Shown here: piece after piece, positions 1 to 8,255 of the stretch | Numbering within the stretch: position 1 is the stretch's first letter | Layout of the letters: each line of letters starts with the position of its first letter | Source of the DNA: Roseovarius confluentis | GTDB lineage: Bacteria; Pseudomonadota; Alphaproteobacteria; Rhodobacterales; Rhodobacteraceae | NCBI RefSeq assembly: GCF_002917925.1 | Contig: NZ_PPFE01000003.1 | Span: 1 to 64,000, forward strand | DNA: 64,000 nucleotides | Reading direction: 5' to 3' | Translations under genes and position numbers: made by a program | Notes under the pieces: generated by a model | The model's database searches: none | Told to the model about the DNA's origin: nothing | Seen by the model: only the letters and a program-made list of their open reading frames with translations

Positions 1-99
1 TACCACGGTCGGGGTCGGACGATCCTGAAAATGAGAGAGGAGATCAAGAAACAGACAATCCGAAAGCGCCGGTTGCAGCACAAAGCCGCGGCCGCCTAA
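1..99 (+). CDS. C-terminal end of an unidentified protein (partial)
   Basis: An open frame enters from the left edge and ends at TAA at 97-99, giving 32 residues. The tail is strongly basic (many Lys and Arg) and finishes in four alanines. I do not recognise it. A basic C-terminus followed by about 160 bases without genes and then accessory genes would fit a transposase or DNA-binding protein, but that is a guess. Nothing recognisable lies between 100 and 257. Confidence 0.35.
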   Translation, partial: YHGRGRTILKMREEIKKQTIRKRRLQHKAAAA

Positions 100-257
100 A
101 CTCAAACAGAAACCGAACCAGAGCCTCCGTTACCAAAACAAACGACTTGTCCGAAAAACTCTGAAGACGGACAGAGATCGGGCTGGTCGACATCATCACC
201 ATGGCGATGATCGCCGTGCCAGTGATGAAATGTACATCGTCGCTACGATGATCGACG

Positions 258-1283
258 TTAAAGTCTGCTCAAAATGTCATGCGTTTCAGGCATGCGGTCA
301 AGTGAGTTTGCAATGTGCTCCCGCCAGCGAGGGCCGACATCCTGGGCCGCGGCATATGCTCGTGATATATCGTCAGGCCGATCCTCCGCCAGCGTTTCTA
401 TGAGAAACGCAGCCTGTTCCCTATCCTTGACTGCCTTCAGGCTCCCTGCCCCGTCGCGCCGACGATCCGCGATAATCAACTTGTGAATTGCGTAGCGCTC
501 CGGACGCGGCACCTGGACCAGTATCCCTGACCTATAGATGGCCGCTGCATAAATCGGCTCCGCAATAAGGAAATTGAGGTAGTTGAGTGCCTGCGCGTTG
601 ACACCAAGCGCGGGTAGGTCCTTAACGCTCTCGTCCCCGAAAGCAGGCGTCAGGAACTCGACCAATTGGCCGCTGCCCCCTTGCGTCCATCGCCATGTCC
701 GCCCTTTGTCGAGCCCGGGCACCGGATCGAACTTCAACGCCGAAAAGGTCTCGGCCAGACTTGGGTCAACTTGGTCCCGCAACGCGACGCTGAGCTTTTG
801 GAACTGTGCGATGTCGATGTCGCCGGTGTTCGCCATCCCGCCCAATGGCAGCCGTACCCCAAGCTCGCCTTCATATAGGCGAAACGCATTCGTACCGACA
901 ATTGTGCCGCCCAATCTGAACGTCCCCGCATCTGCCATCGCAGATAAAATTGAGCCCGTCGCCCGATCGGTCGGTGTCATGCCTTCGGCACGAAGCAGTC
1001 GGACCAGGCGAGATTGCTCGGCCTGCCGCTCTTTGGCAGTTTCTTGCAGTTCTTCGATGCGGTCGATGCGTCCACGCGTTTCCTCGTTATCTTCACCGAT
1101 ATAGAAGAAACGCGTGTCGTGTCCGACGCGGCGCGCGGCGTACCAATACGCCTTGTTGCCGCGTTTTTTCAGCGTCGGCTTGCCTTTCACTCCGGAGACT
1201 GCTTCATCCCTTAAGAGACGTACCAAATCGGTATATGCGCTCATTGCGATGCTGCTGAGGGAAGGCATGCCTATCACTTTCAT
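258..1283 (-). CDS. GSU2403-type nucleotidyltransferase-fold protein
   Basis: This 341-residue protein resembles the NTP_transf_8 / GSU2403 family, which has a nucleotidyltransferase fold and no well-established substrate. A glycine-rich strand (LGGTIVGTNAF, about residues 124-134) is followed by GDIDIA at 154-159. The two Asp of GDID are the expected metal-binding pair. The first 100 residues are basic and rich in predicted helix (EELQETAKERQAEQ). The gene stands alone, with no partner in the same direction. A perfect 11-bp inverted repeat lies 18 bases upstream of the start codon, over the likely promoter, which suggests autoregulation. Family assignment is by recalled similarity. A toxin-antitoxin or defence role is possible but not shown. 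Confidence 0.7.
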   Translation of the reverse strand: MKVIGMPSLSSIAMSAYTDLVRLLRDEAVSGVKGKPTLKKRGNKAYWYAARRVGHDTRFFYIGEDNEETRGRIDRIEELQETAKERQAEQSRLVRLLRAEGMTPTDRATGSILSAMADAGTFRLGGTIVGTNAFRLYEGELGVRLPLGGMANTGDIDIAQFQKLSVALRDQVDPSLAETFSALKFDPVPGLDKGRTWRWTQGGSGQLVEFLTPAFGDESVKDLPALGVNAQALNYLNFLIAEPIYAAAIYRSGILVQVPRPERYAIHKLIIADRRRDGAGSLKAVKDREQAAFLIETLAEDRPDDISRAYAAAQDVGPRWREHIANSLDRMPETHDILSRL

Positions 1284-1300
1284 GTTTTGCTTGGCACAAT

Positions 1301-1331
1301 ATGCCTAGCAAAAATTTAAATTGCTAGGCAT
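1301..1331. promoter_or_regulatory. Perfect 11-bp inverted repeat, probable operator
   Basis: ATGCCTAGCAA (1301-1311) and TTGCTAGGCAT (1321-1331) are exact inverted copies separated by the AT-only spacer AAATTTAAA. The repeat lies 18-48 bases upstream of the nucleotidyltransferase start at 1283, where its promoter should be. There is no T-run on either side, so a terminator is unlikely. The protein that binds it is unknown. Confidence 0.55.
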
Positions 1332-1557
1332 TTTCTCAGGCGCCTTATGGATCGTAGATATGAAACAGCCATTCAGTGGAATTCAAGATGCAACGCTGTA
1401 TCCGGCTATTCGGAACGGTTGCTCAAAATTTAGGGTTGCGAGCTCAATCACCCACAGCTCACAGACTGTTTCTTTCTCAAATCTAAAACTTGCCCAGCCT
1501 TTCAGCCGCCACCGGGTTGGCTCATGCACAGCACCGCACACCTCCAGAAGCGGCGCA

Positions 1558-2457
1558 TCATCGCTCTGCCGAGACGAAATCCAGTCCGATATCGAGCACT
1601 GGAGCGCTGTGCGTAATCCAGCCAAGCGAGATCAGGTCCACGCCCGAGGCCGCCACCTCGGCAACGGTCTCCGGTGTAACGCCACCTGACGCCTCGGTGA
1701 TCGCACGCCCGTCGATCATGACTACAGCTTTACGCAGGGTGCCAGGCTCCATGTTGTCAAGCAACACGGCGTCGGCGCCAATCGTCAGCACCTCGGCCAG
1801 TTGCTCTAGCGTGTCGACCTCGATTTCGATCTTCACCATGTGCCCGATTTCGGACTGTGCTCGCTTGAGTGCCGGGCCGATTCCGCCCGCCAGCGCGATA
1901 TGGTTGTCCTTGATAAGCACCGCATCGCCGAGCGAGAAGCGGTGGTTCATACCGCCACCCGCGCGCACCGCGTACTTCTCGAGTGCGCGCAGGCCGGGTG
2001 TCGTCTTCCGGGTGCAAACGATGGCCGCTTTCGTCCCGTCTACGGCACGGACCAGACCAGCGGTAGCCGTAGCGACCCCGGAAAGGTGACACAGGAAATT
2101 CAATGCGGTGCGCTCCGCGGTCAGGATGCTGCGTGACGATCCCCGGAAGGTCGCGACCCTTGAACCGGGCAGAACAGCGGCGCCGTCCTCGACATGGCGG
2201 GTGACGGCGATGCCGGGGTCGATCAGGGCGCAGGCCAGCTCCGCGCAGTCCATCCCGGCAATAATGCCGGGTTGGCGCGTGATGGCGGTACCCACCGAAC
2301 AATGGTCGGCTGGGATCACTGCCGCCGAGGTCACATCCCCGGCCATCCCCAAGTCTTCATCTAGTGCGCGCCGGACCGCGTTTTCGATGACCGAACGGGG
2401 TGGCGGAGTGATCGCGGCCGTTTCCCGACCATCGAAGGGTGTGAAACGGTCCTGCAT
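1558..2457 (-). CDS. nadC: Nicotinate-nucleotide diphosphorylase (quinolinate phosphoribosyltransferase)
   Basis: NadC converts quinolinate and PRPP to nicotinate mononucleotide, CO2 and pyrophosphate in de novo NAD synthesis. The 299-residue length is normal for the family. Signature stretches are present: [10 protein letters not shown] at 148-157, NHRFSLGD at 171-178 and LIKDNHI at 181-187, which carry the quinolinate- and phosphate-binding Arg, Lys and His. The start ATG overlaps the nadA stop by one base (TGATG), so the two are translationally coupled. nadB, the usual L-aspartate oxidase, is not in the window. Confidence 0.96.
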   Translation of the reverse strand: MQDRFTPFDGRETAAITPPPRSVIENAVRRALDEDLGMAGDVTSAAVIPADHCSVGTAITRQPGIIAGMDCAELACALIDPGIAVTRHVEDGAAVLPGSRVATFRGSSRSILTAERTALNFLCHLSGVATATAGLVRAVDGTKAAIVCTRKTTPGLRALEKYAVRAGGGMNHRFSLGDAVLIKDNHIALAGGIGPALKRAQSEIGHMVKIEIEVDTLEQLAEVLTIGADAVLLDNMEPGTLRKAVVMIDGRAITEASGGVTPETVAEVAASGVDLISLGWITHSAPVLDIGLDFVSAER

Positions 2458-3425
2458 CAGATCGCCAGCATCCGCTCTACGGCGCGCCGGGCATCTTCAG
2501 CGATGGTCGGGTCCACTACAACCTCGTGAGTTCCCTTTTCCAGCGCGACCCGGATATTACGCAGACTGATCTGCTTCATGTGAGGGCACAAGTTGCACGG
2601 GCGCACGAACTCCACATCCGGGTGATCCACAGAAACGTTATCGCTCATGGAACATTCCGTCAGCAGGACCACTCGGTTCAGTCCTTTCTGCCCGACATAA
2701 TCTGACATTACGGCGGTCGAGCCCGAGAAATCAGCCTCCGCGACAACTTCGGGCGGGCATTCTGGATGAGCCAGTACAGTTACTCCGGGCCACCCCTCGC
2801 GGATGCCGCGCACGTCCGCCGCCGTGAACAGTTCATGCACCTCGCAATGGCCATTCCAGGAAATGATTTCCACCTCCGTTTCCTTGGCCACGTTCCTGGC
2901 AAGGTATTCGTCCGGCACCATCAACACTTTGGGGACGCCCAACGACTCGACCACCTGTTTCGCATTGCCGGACGTGCAGCAGATATCCGACGCGGCCTTC
3001 ACGGCTGCCGATGTGTTCACATAAGTAACGACCGGCACGCCGGGATTGGCCTGCCGCAACAGCCCGATATCCGCCGGCGTGATCGATTCCGCCAATGAGC
3101 AACCCGCGCCGGTATCCGGGATCAGAACAGTTTTTCCGGGGTTCAGCAGCTTCGCCGTCTCCGCCATGAAATGCACCCCTGCCAGCACGATCACATCCGC
3201 CTCAACTTCGATGGCCTGCCGTGCCAGCGCCAGGCTGTCCCCTACAATATCGGCGACCCCATGAAAGATTTCCGGGGTCTGGTAATTGTGCGCAAGTATC
3301 ACCGCACGCTTATCGCGTTTGAGCTGTAGGATTGCCTCTATGTCCCCCTCCATCTGGATCCAGTCCGGTTCCGGGATGATCTTTGCGACACGATCATAAA
3401 GCTCGGGAAGGCGAAGTGCGGCCAT
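2457..3425 (-). CDS. nadA: Quinolinate synthase
   Basis: NadA condenses iminoaspartate with dihydroxyacetone phosphate to quinolinate, using a [4Fe-4S] cluster. The 322 residues carry the conserved cysteines expected to bind the cluster: Cys109 in GAGCSLAES, Cys194 in NGHCEVHE and the CNLC pair at 277-280. LAHNYQ at 44-49 is also typical. It is the first gene of the nadA-nadC pair. A promoter-like TTGACT and a CTCA/TGAG palindrome lie between it and nrtR, 90 bases upstream, in line with NAD-dependent control by NrtR. Confidence 0.96.
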   Translation of the reverse strand: MAALRLPELYDRVAKIIPEPDWIQMEGDIEAILQLKRDKRAVILAHNYQTPEIFHGVADIVGDSLALARQAIEVEADVIVLAGVHFMAETAKLLNPGKTVLIPDTGAGCSLAESITPADIGLLRQANPGVPVVTYVNTSAAVKAASDICCTSGNAKQVVESLGVPKVLMVPDEYLARNVAKETEVEIISWNGHCEVHELFTAADVRGIREGWPGVTVLAHPECPPEVVAEADFSGSTAVMSDYVGQKGLNRVVLLTECSMSDNVSVDHPDVEFVRPCNLCPHMKQISLRNIRVALEKGTHEVVVDPTIAEDARRAVERMLAI

Positions 3426-3437
3426 GGGATTTCTTAA

Positions 3438-3452
3438 TTCTCACTTTGAGTA
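3438..3452 (-). promoter_or_regulatory. Candidate NrtR box upstream of nadA
   Basis: On the minus strand the sequence is TACTCA-AAG-TGAGAA, an imperfect palindrome with a perfect CTCA/TGAG core, 13-27 bases before the nadA ATG. NrtR regulators bind short palindromes in front of NAD genes, and nrtR is the neighbouring gene. Assignment to NrtR is inference. Confidence 0.4.
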
Positions 3453-3463
3453 CATTTTCACAT

Positions 3464-3492
3464 GGAATATGCTCCAATTGAGATTAAGTCAA
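3464..3492 (-). promoter_or_regulatory. Candidate promoter of nadA-nadC
   Basis: On the minus strand TTGACT (3492 to 3487) matches a -35 box. CATATT or TATTCC follows at 15 or 17 bases as a weak -10. The NrtR-like palindrome lies just downstream, where a repressor could block the polymerase. Confidence 0.35.
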
Positions 3493-3515
3493 CTCCCCTT
3501 CCCGTCTGGACCTGA

Positions 3516-4415
3516 CTACCGCGAGACCGGCAAACGTACACTGGTCAGAGCGCGCGCTTCCACAATGTCATTACGGTACCGAAACAGCTTGGCCGGCCGC
3601 CCCCGCATGTCGCCCGACATTTCTCCGGTTTCTTCGATCAGCTCCTGTTGGCTGATTTGCCTCCGAAAATTCGGTTTGTGCAACGGCAGACCGGACAGAG
3701 CCTCGACCGTGCGCTGCAACTGAAGCAGAGTAAAGCAGTCCGGCATCAGTTCGAACACTACAGGGTGGTATTTGATTTTTGCCCGGAGCCGCGCAATCCC
3801 GGTCGCAAGGATACGCCGGTGATCTCCGGTCATGACGCGTCCGAAACCCTGCACACCAGATTGAATAAAGTTTTCGGTCAGCCCGGCCTCGAACATCAGT
3901 TCATAGCGCTGCAAAACAAGGTCCTCGTTCCAGGCCATGCCATTCTGGCCGAACAGGAAGTTGATGCGCTGACAACGCAATTCATCGCCTTGCGCCCAAT
4001 GATGCAGCCTTGCGTACAGCTCGCCCAGAACCTCCGGTCGGGCCGTACGATGATCTTCCCACGGGAAATAGTCATACCATCCGCGCCATTGCGGCCGGTC
4101 GGCGCCGAGGGCGTCCTGTTCGCGGACAAGGCCGAGATAGCCAATGGATATCTGGCGAGCTTGCCCACCCACGCCCTCGGCAGACGGGGTACGATCACGA
4201 TCACCAAAGGTGTAAAGCTGCTCGAGATATCCCACCGGATGCTTTGTCTGACTCTCAATCCAGACGCGAAGGCCACTCTGCAAACTGCGGTGTTCGGATT
4301 CGAACGGACCCGAAGGCAACGCATCGCCTGCATTTACAGTCATTACCCTGGGGTCATTGTCTGTGACCGCGACAAGAACAGCGATCAGTTCGGCATGTGC
4401 AAGCCCGTTCACCAC
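3516..4415 (-). CDS. nrtR: NrtR-family Nudix-related transcriptional regulator of NAD metabolism
   Basis: NrtR repressors combine a Nudix-like effector domain, which senses ADP-ribose, with a C-terminal winged helix. This 299-residue protein fits. It has the N-terminal ELIAVLVAV strand, a middle GYLEQLYTFGDRDR segment, and a C-terminal LHKPNFRRQI ... GRPAKLFRYR block typical of the DNA-binding part. The catalytic Nudix box is not intact: the region around GGQARQISIGYLGLV lacks the REUXEE glutamates, as in regulatory members. The start is GTG at 4415, because an in-frame stop lies a few codons upstream. It precedes nadA and nadC in the same direction, which makes them the likely targets. Confidence 0.9.
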   Translation of the reverse strand: MVNGLAHAELIAVLVAVTDNDPRVMTVNAGDALPSGPFESEHRSLQSGLRVWIESQTKHPVGYLEQLYTFGDRDRTPSAEGVGGQARQISIGYLGLVREQDALGADRPQWRGWYDYFPWEDHRTARPEVLGELYARLHHWAQGDELRCQRINFLFGQNGMAWNEDLVLQRYELMFEAGLTENFIQSGVQGFGRVMTGDHRRILATGIARLRAKIKYHPVVFELMPDCFTLLQLQRTVEALSGLPLHKPNFRRQISQQELIEETGEMSGDMRGRPAKLFRYRNDIVEARALTSVRLPVSR

Positions 4416-4610
4416 GTAATCACCCAGTCATTGGTCTTCGTCCGAAAGCGTGCAGCTTGAAGGTGCACGTCTATGACGCTAACGGCTATCAGATACGCTT
4501 TTAACCGAAGATTTTGGTGCAGGCGATGGCAATGCACACTCCGACCCGGCGAAAACACTGTCGGCTGAATTGCCACCCAATCCCTGGATAGGATCTGGCG
4601 TAATTTGAAC

Positions 4611-5437
4611 GGTTCTGTCGCAAACTTTTGGGTGTTGGGCAGGTTGCCCGTGTTGTGTAAGCAACTGGTCTTTGATTTTGAAGGCGGGTGCTCAAACATG
4701 ACAATTGATTTCAAAGGCAGCCATTGTCCAAGATCGGTGATCTTGTACGCGGTATTTTTCTATATCCGCTACGGGGTCTCATATCGAGATCTTGAGGAAA
4801 TCATGGCCGAGCGCGGCGTTGAAATTGATCACGCCACGCTGAATCGCTGGGTCGTGAAGTTCTCACCGTTGATCGCCGAAAAGGCACAGGCCAGAAAGCG
4901 GTCAACAGCCAAATCGTGGCGGATGGTCGAAACCTACATCAAGGTTCGTGGCAAGTGGACTTACCTGTACCGCGCAGTTGACCGTGACGGCCAAACCCTT
5001 GATTTCATGTTATCTGAACGCCGCGGCACAGCCGCTGCGCGCAGGTTCTTCAAACAAGCGGTTGGCACAAATGGTATCCCTGATCGGATTGCCATCGACA
5101 AGAGTGGCGCCAATCTGGCAGGCTTGCAAAGTTTGAACGTCATCCTCAAATTCACTCGGGCGGGACGGACTATCAACATTGTCCAGTCGAAATATCTCAA
5201 CAATATTGTTGAACAGGACCATCGATTTATCAAGCGCATCACGCGGCCAAGCCTCGGATTCAAGTCGTTCCATTCCGCTGCCGCCACACTTGCTGGGATC
5301 GAGGCCGCACACATGATCCGCAAGGGCCAAGTCGGTCAAATAGGGATCTCGCCGTTTAAGCAATTTGCGGCCCTCGCAGAATAAGTGCGTCCTGCGAAAG
5401 GCGTTTTTCAAACAACCAAAAACTTTGCGACAAAACC
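4611..5437 (+). mobile_element. IS6-family insertion sequence (827 bp)
   Basis: The ends are imperfect inverted repeats. The left end starts GGTTCTGTCGCAAACTTTT (4611) and the right end, read inward from 5437, starts GGTTTTGTCGCAAAGTTTT. This is the usual IS6/IS26-type terminus, and the element encloses one transposase gene. Total length is typical for IS6. The 8-bp flanks differ (ATTTGAAC on the left, TGAAGAAC on the right), so there is no target-site duplication. The element may therefore have taken part in a deletion or cointegrate event. Its right end lies 17 bases from the ROK operator. Confidence 0.9.
4698..5384 (+). CDS. IS6-family DDE transposase with a substituted catalytic Asp
   Basis: The 228 residues start at MTIDFKG, like full-length IS6 transposases; an in-frame codon at 4605 would begin inside the left IS end. 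The protein has the N-terminal helix-turn-helix region, the WR-ETYIKVRGKW block, IAIDKSGAN and NNIVEQDHRFIKR. The DDE triad should be Asp77-Asp134-Glu172. Asp134 and Glu172 are present, but residue 77 is Val (GTC at 4926-4928) in WRMVETY, where the family has WRMDETY. A single A-to-T change from GAC explains it. The enzyme is therefore probably inactive, unless the base is a sequencing error. Confidence 0.92.
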   Translation: MTIDFKGSHCPRSVILYAVFFYIRYGVSYRDLEEIMAERGVEIDHATLNRWVVKFSPLIAEKAQARKRSTAKSWRMVETYIKVRGKWTYLYRAVDRDGQTLDFMLSERRGTAAARRFFKQAVGTNGIPDRIAIDKSGANLAGLQSLNVILKFTRAGRTINIVQSKYLNNIVEQDHRFIKRITRPSLGFKSFHSAAATLAGIEAAHMIRKGQVGQIGISPFKQFAALAE

Positions 5438-5454
5438 TGAAGAACCTTTCCTTA

Positions 5455-5487
5455 CTAATTAATTTCTTCTAGAATGAAATTAATTAG
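5455..5487. promoter_or_regulatory. Operator-like 12-bp palindrome upstream of the ROK gene
   Basis: CTAATTAATTTC (5455-5466) and GAAATTAATTAG (5476-5487) are exact inverted copies around TTCTAGAAT, which contains the palindrome TTCTAGAA. AT-rich half-sites with AATT cores spaced about 9 bases apart resemble NagC/Mlc/XylR operators of the ROK family. The right arm runs into the ribosome-binding site (AGGAG at 5486-5490), so a bound repressor would block both transcription and translation start. No second copy was seen before tctC, so the whole operon is probably controlled from here. Confidence 0.65.
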
Positions 5488-5497
5488 GAGATTCGGA

Positions 5498-6670
5498 ATG
5501 CTTCCGCTTCAATCTAGACAAGTTTTAGGTGAACTACTTCTTAATGGCGCGCTTCCGCGTTCGGTTCTGGCCAAGCGGATCGGGGTGAGCCAGTCGGTTA
5601 TCACGCGCGTTACGCAATCTCTGATCTCTGATGGGTACCTTCTCGAAGGCAGCGCGCTGTCCAATACGGCCGCCGGTCGGCGTGCAGTGGAATTGCTGCT
5701 CCGACCGGATCAGCATCATGTGGTGGGATTGGCTATAAATGCCTACAGGCAATCTGCATCGGTCTCGGACCTGACCGGGCGTGTCATCGCATCGCGCCAG
5801 ATTCCAAGGATCGCGCAATCGGACCCGGAAAGCACTTTGCAAAAGCTCTCCGAGGTCGCGCGGGAGTTGGTCGCCGAGGCCGGTGTTCCTGAATCGACAT
5901 TGCTGGCGGTGGGCGTCGCTTGTGTCGGCCAAGTCGACCGAACGGGGCGGTGGATCGCTACCTCGCCGGACCTGGGCTGGAACGACGTGGCCGTCGCCGA
6001 CCTGGTCGGCGCGGACCTCGGTCTGCCGGTGTTCGTGGACAGTATGCAGAACGCCCTGAACGAAACCGAGCGGAAGTTCGGCAAGGGGGGCGGTATGCAG
6101 AACACGCTTCTCGTGTCTGTCGCGCTGGGGATCGGGGCAAGCTGCATCGTCGATGGAAACCTCCTGCGCGGACGACAGCCGGTGGTCGCGACGATGGGCC
6201 ACATGCCGGTGAACGGCATTGGCCACGGATGCAACTGCGGGCGCAAGGGATGCCTTGCCACCGTGGCGTCTGGTTTCGCGGTGCTGCGCATGTTGGGGCT
6301 GGTGGAAGAATATGCCGCGCCTGGCCCGCACGATGCTGCACTCGTACCGATGCTGACCGCGCTGATCGAACGGAGCAGGGACGATGAGGCTGTGAGTTCC
6401 GCCTTCAGAACTGCCGGTCATTACCTGGGGCAGGCGTTGAAATCGGCGGTCACGGTGACCTCGCCGGACGCCATTCTGCTCTGGGGGCCGGTCGCGCAGG
6501 TCGATACCTATCGCGCGGGTATCGAGGATGCCTTGCGCCCCAATTCTTCCGATCCCTTTGGGTGGGACGGAGAGATTGTGGTGAGCGAAACCCCACTCGA
6601 TCATGCTGCAGCCCGCCTAGCTCTGGACCGGTTCGCGTTCTGCACGCGGCCAAAGCCCAAAAGAAACTAA
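5498..6670 (+). CDS. ROK-family transcriptional repressor
   Basis: The protein is 390 residues from the ATG at 5498, chosen because AGGAG lies 7 bases upstream; an in-frame ATG at 5474 falls inside the operator palindrome. The N-terminal winged helix (about 5-65, with VLAKRIGVSQSVITRVTQ) precedes a ROK domain. The zinc motif CNCGRKGC is at 245-252, with the preceding GH at 234-235. The ATP loop and catalytic Asp of ROK kinases are missing: LAINAYR stands where DxGGT is expected, and DSMQNA (181-186) where ENDANA is expected. It is therefore a repressor, not a sugar kinase. It leads an operon with tctCBA and a phosphoesterase. The effector is probably a sugar or sugar acid. Confidence 0.88.
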   Translation: MLPLQSRQVLGELLLNGALPRSVLAKRIGVSQSVITRVTQSLISDGYLLEGSALSNTAAGRRAVELLLRPDQHHVVGLAINAYRQSASVSDLTGRVIASRQIPRIAQSDPESTLQKLSEVARELVAEAGVPESTLLAVGVACVGQVDRTGRWIATSPDLGWNDVAVADLVGADLGLPVFVDSMQNALNETERKFGKGGGMQNTLLVSVALGIGASCIVDGNLLRGRQPVVATMGHMPVNGIGHGCNCGRKGCLATVASGFAVLRMLGLVEEYAAPGPHDAALVPMLTALIERSRDDEAVSSAFRTAGHYLGQALKSAVTVTSPDAILLWGPVAQVDTYRAGIEDALRPNSSDPFGWDGEIVVSETPLDHAAARLALDRFAFCTRPKPKRN

Positions 6671-6695
6671 AAAATGAACCCAACAGGAGAGAAAA

Positions 6696-7682
6696 ATGAC
6701 TGGTAAGACATTAACACGGCGTGCGGCTCTTTCGGTCGCTGCGATGACCGCGACGGTGATGGCCGCGGGCCTTGCCCTCGCGCAGGACTTTCCCGACAAA
6801 CCGGTGCGGCTCGTCGTTCCCTTTGGGGCCGGTGGCGCTACCGATCTGGCCGCACGTGCCCTCGCGAACGTACTGCCGGAGTATCTTGGCCAGCCGGTGG
6901 CAGTCGTCAACGTGCCGGGCGCGGGCGGTGCCGTTGGCGTGACCCAGATCATGGAAACGGACGCGGACGGCTATACCATGATCATGGCTGCCATCGGCGC
7001 GCTCGCGTTACGCCCGGCCCTGAGCCCGGACCTCAATTATTCCTACGACAGCGTGTCCTACGCGGCGCGCACCCAAATAAACCCGAACGTCCTGATCCTG
7101 CCGGACGGCGCATATGAAGATTTCGCTGCCTTCGCCGAGACGCTCGCGAATGCCGACGCGCCCATGCGCTATGGGACCGCCGGGGCTGGGCAGGTTACGC
7201 ATCTTGGTCCGATCATGCTGGCCGAAAGCCTCGGGCTGGCCGCGGACAGCATCCGCCCCGTCCATTACGACAGCGACAACGGTGCGCTGCTTGCCCTGAT
7301 GCAGGGCGAAGTGGATTTCGTGCAGGGGAACCTTCCGAGCTTCTCTTCGGCAATCGAGGCGGGGCAGGTGCAGGCCCTGGCGGTGACGACGCCGGAACGA
7401 CTGGAGGCGTTGCCGGATGTGCCGACTTATGTCGAACTCGACCATCCCGACGTGTCGATCGTTGGATGGCGTGGCGTGGCCGGCCCGAAGGACCTGCCGG
7501 AAGACGTGCTGACCGTCTGGCAGGACGCAGTGAAGCAGGCGACGGAAACCGAGGAATGGCTAGAAGCGATCAGTTCGCTTGGCGACGAGGCCGGCTACAT
7601 GCCGTCGGCGGCGTTCACCGAGTTTGTCGCGAACGACTATGATCGCTACCGCGCCATCGCGGAAAACATCGGACTGCGCTGA
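6696..7682 (+). CDS. tctC: TTT transporter periplasmic substrate-binding protein (TctC family)
   Basis: This 328-residue protein binds an organic acid in the periplasm and passes it to TctA/TctB. A signal peptide with TRRAALS and cleavage after about Ala29 (LALA-QD) is clear and could be Tat-type. The mature part begins FPDKPVRLVVPFGAGGATD, the usual Bug/TctC opening with the ligand-binding loop. NVPGAGGAVG (about 74-83) is also diagnostic. AGGAG precedes the ATG by 6 bases, and the ROK stop is only 25 bases upstream. The ligand cannot be read from the sequence. Control by a ROK repressor rather than a TctDE two-component pair is unusual for this family. Confidence 0.92.
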   Translation: MTGKTLTRRAALSVAAMTATVMAAGLALAQDFPDKPVRLVVPFGAGGATDLAARALANVLPEYLGQPVAVVNVPGAGGAVGVTQIMETDADGYTMIMAAIGALALRPALSPDLNYSYDSVSYAARTQINPNVLILPDGAYEDFAAFAETLANADAPMRYGTAGAGQVTHLGPIMLAESLGLAADSIRPVHYDSDNGALLALMQGEVDFVQGNLPSFSSAIEAGQVQALAVTTPERLEALPDVPTYVELDHPDVSIVGWRGVAGPKDLPEDVLTVWQDAVKQATETEEWLEAISSLGDEAGYMPSAAFTEFVANDYDRYRAIAENIGLR

Positions 7683-7736
7683 TCCGCAGACCCGCCTTCG
7701 CCATTAGTCCAACCTGCCTGACAAGGATACCGTGTC

Positions 7737-8240
7737 ATGAAACGATGCGCCTATTTTGTCATGCCCGCCATACTGGTCGCAGCCAGCCTGCTGGTCATGT
7801 TCTGGGCAATTCCCGTGCAGGTTTCGGTCTTCGGCGGAGGCAGCCCCGGCCTCGGCCCAAGGTTCTTTCCGACGGCGACCGCAGCCCTCGTCGGTCTTTT
7901 CGCCCTCATCCGGCTGGTGCAGGTTGCCCTGGGGCATGACCACGGCCTGGAGACGCCTGACGCGGATGCCGGAGACGAAGCGGACAGTACCTCGGTCCCA
8001 TGGCGTTGGATCTTCCTTTCCGTCTTGGTCTTCGCGATTGTCTACGTCGCGATCCTGCTGATCGGGCTGCTCGCTACCTGTTTCTTCACGCTTCTCGGGT
8101 TCACGTATGCCTTCCGCGTGCGGAGCCACACCCAGGTCATCTCAATCTCAGCCATCGGCACGCTCCTTGTTTACCTGTTCTTTACAAGGCTCGCTGCGAT
8201 CCCCCTGCCGCAGGGCGCAATCAGCGCCTGGCTTCCCTGA
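7737..8240 (+). CDS. tctB: TTT transporter small membrane subunit (TctB family)
   Basis: This 167-residue protein has about four predicted membrane segments: one near 8-26, one near 47-65 after GGGSPGLGPRFFP, and two at about 90-118 and 132-150. GSPGLGPRFFP is the characteristic TctB motif. It lies between tctC and tctA in the standard order, with AAGGA 9 bases before the ATG. TctB subunits are poorly conserved, so the call rests on topology, this motif and context. Confidence 0.88.
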   Translation: MKRCAYFVMPAILVAASLLVMFWAIPVQVSVFGGGSPGLGPRFFPTATAALVGLFALIRLVQVALGHDHGLETPDADAGDEADSTSVPWRWIFLSVLVFAIVYVAILLIGLLATCFFTLLGFTYAFRVRSHTQVISISAIGTLLVYLFFTRLAAIPLPQGAISAWLP

Positions 8241-8255
8241 ACTCGGATCAATTCC

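Noticed and set aside
1301..1331. Inverted repeat as a transcription terminator
   Set aside because: No T-run follows on either side, the spacer is AT-only, and it sits upstream of a gene start, which fits an operator better.
1321..1689. Open frame between the nucleotidyltransferase and nadC
   Set aside because: It runs into antisense nadC, lacks a ribosome site and has no recognisable sequence.
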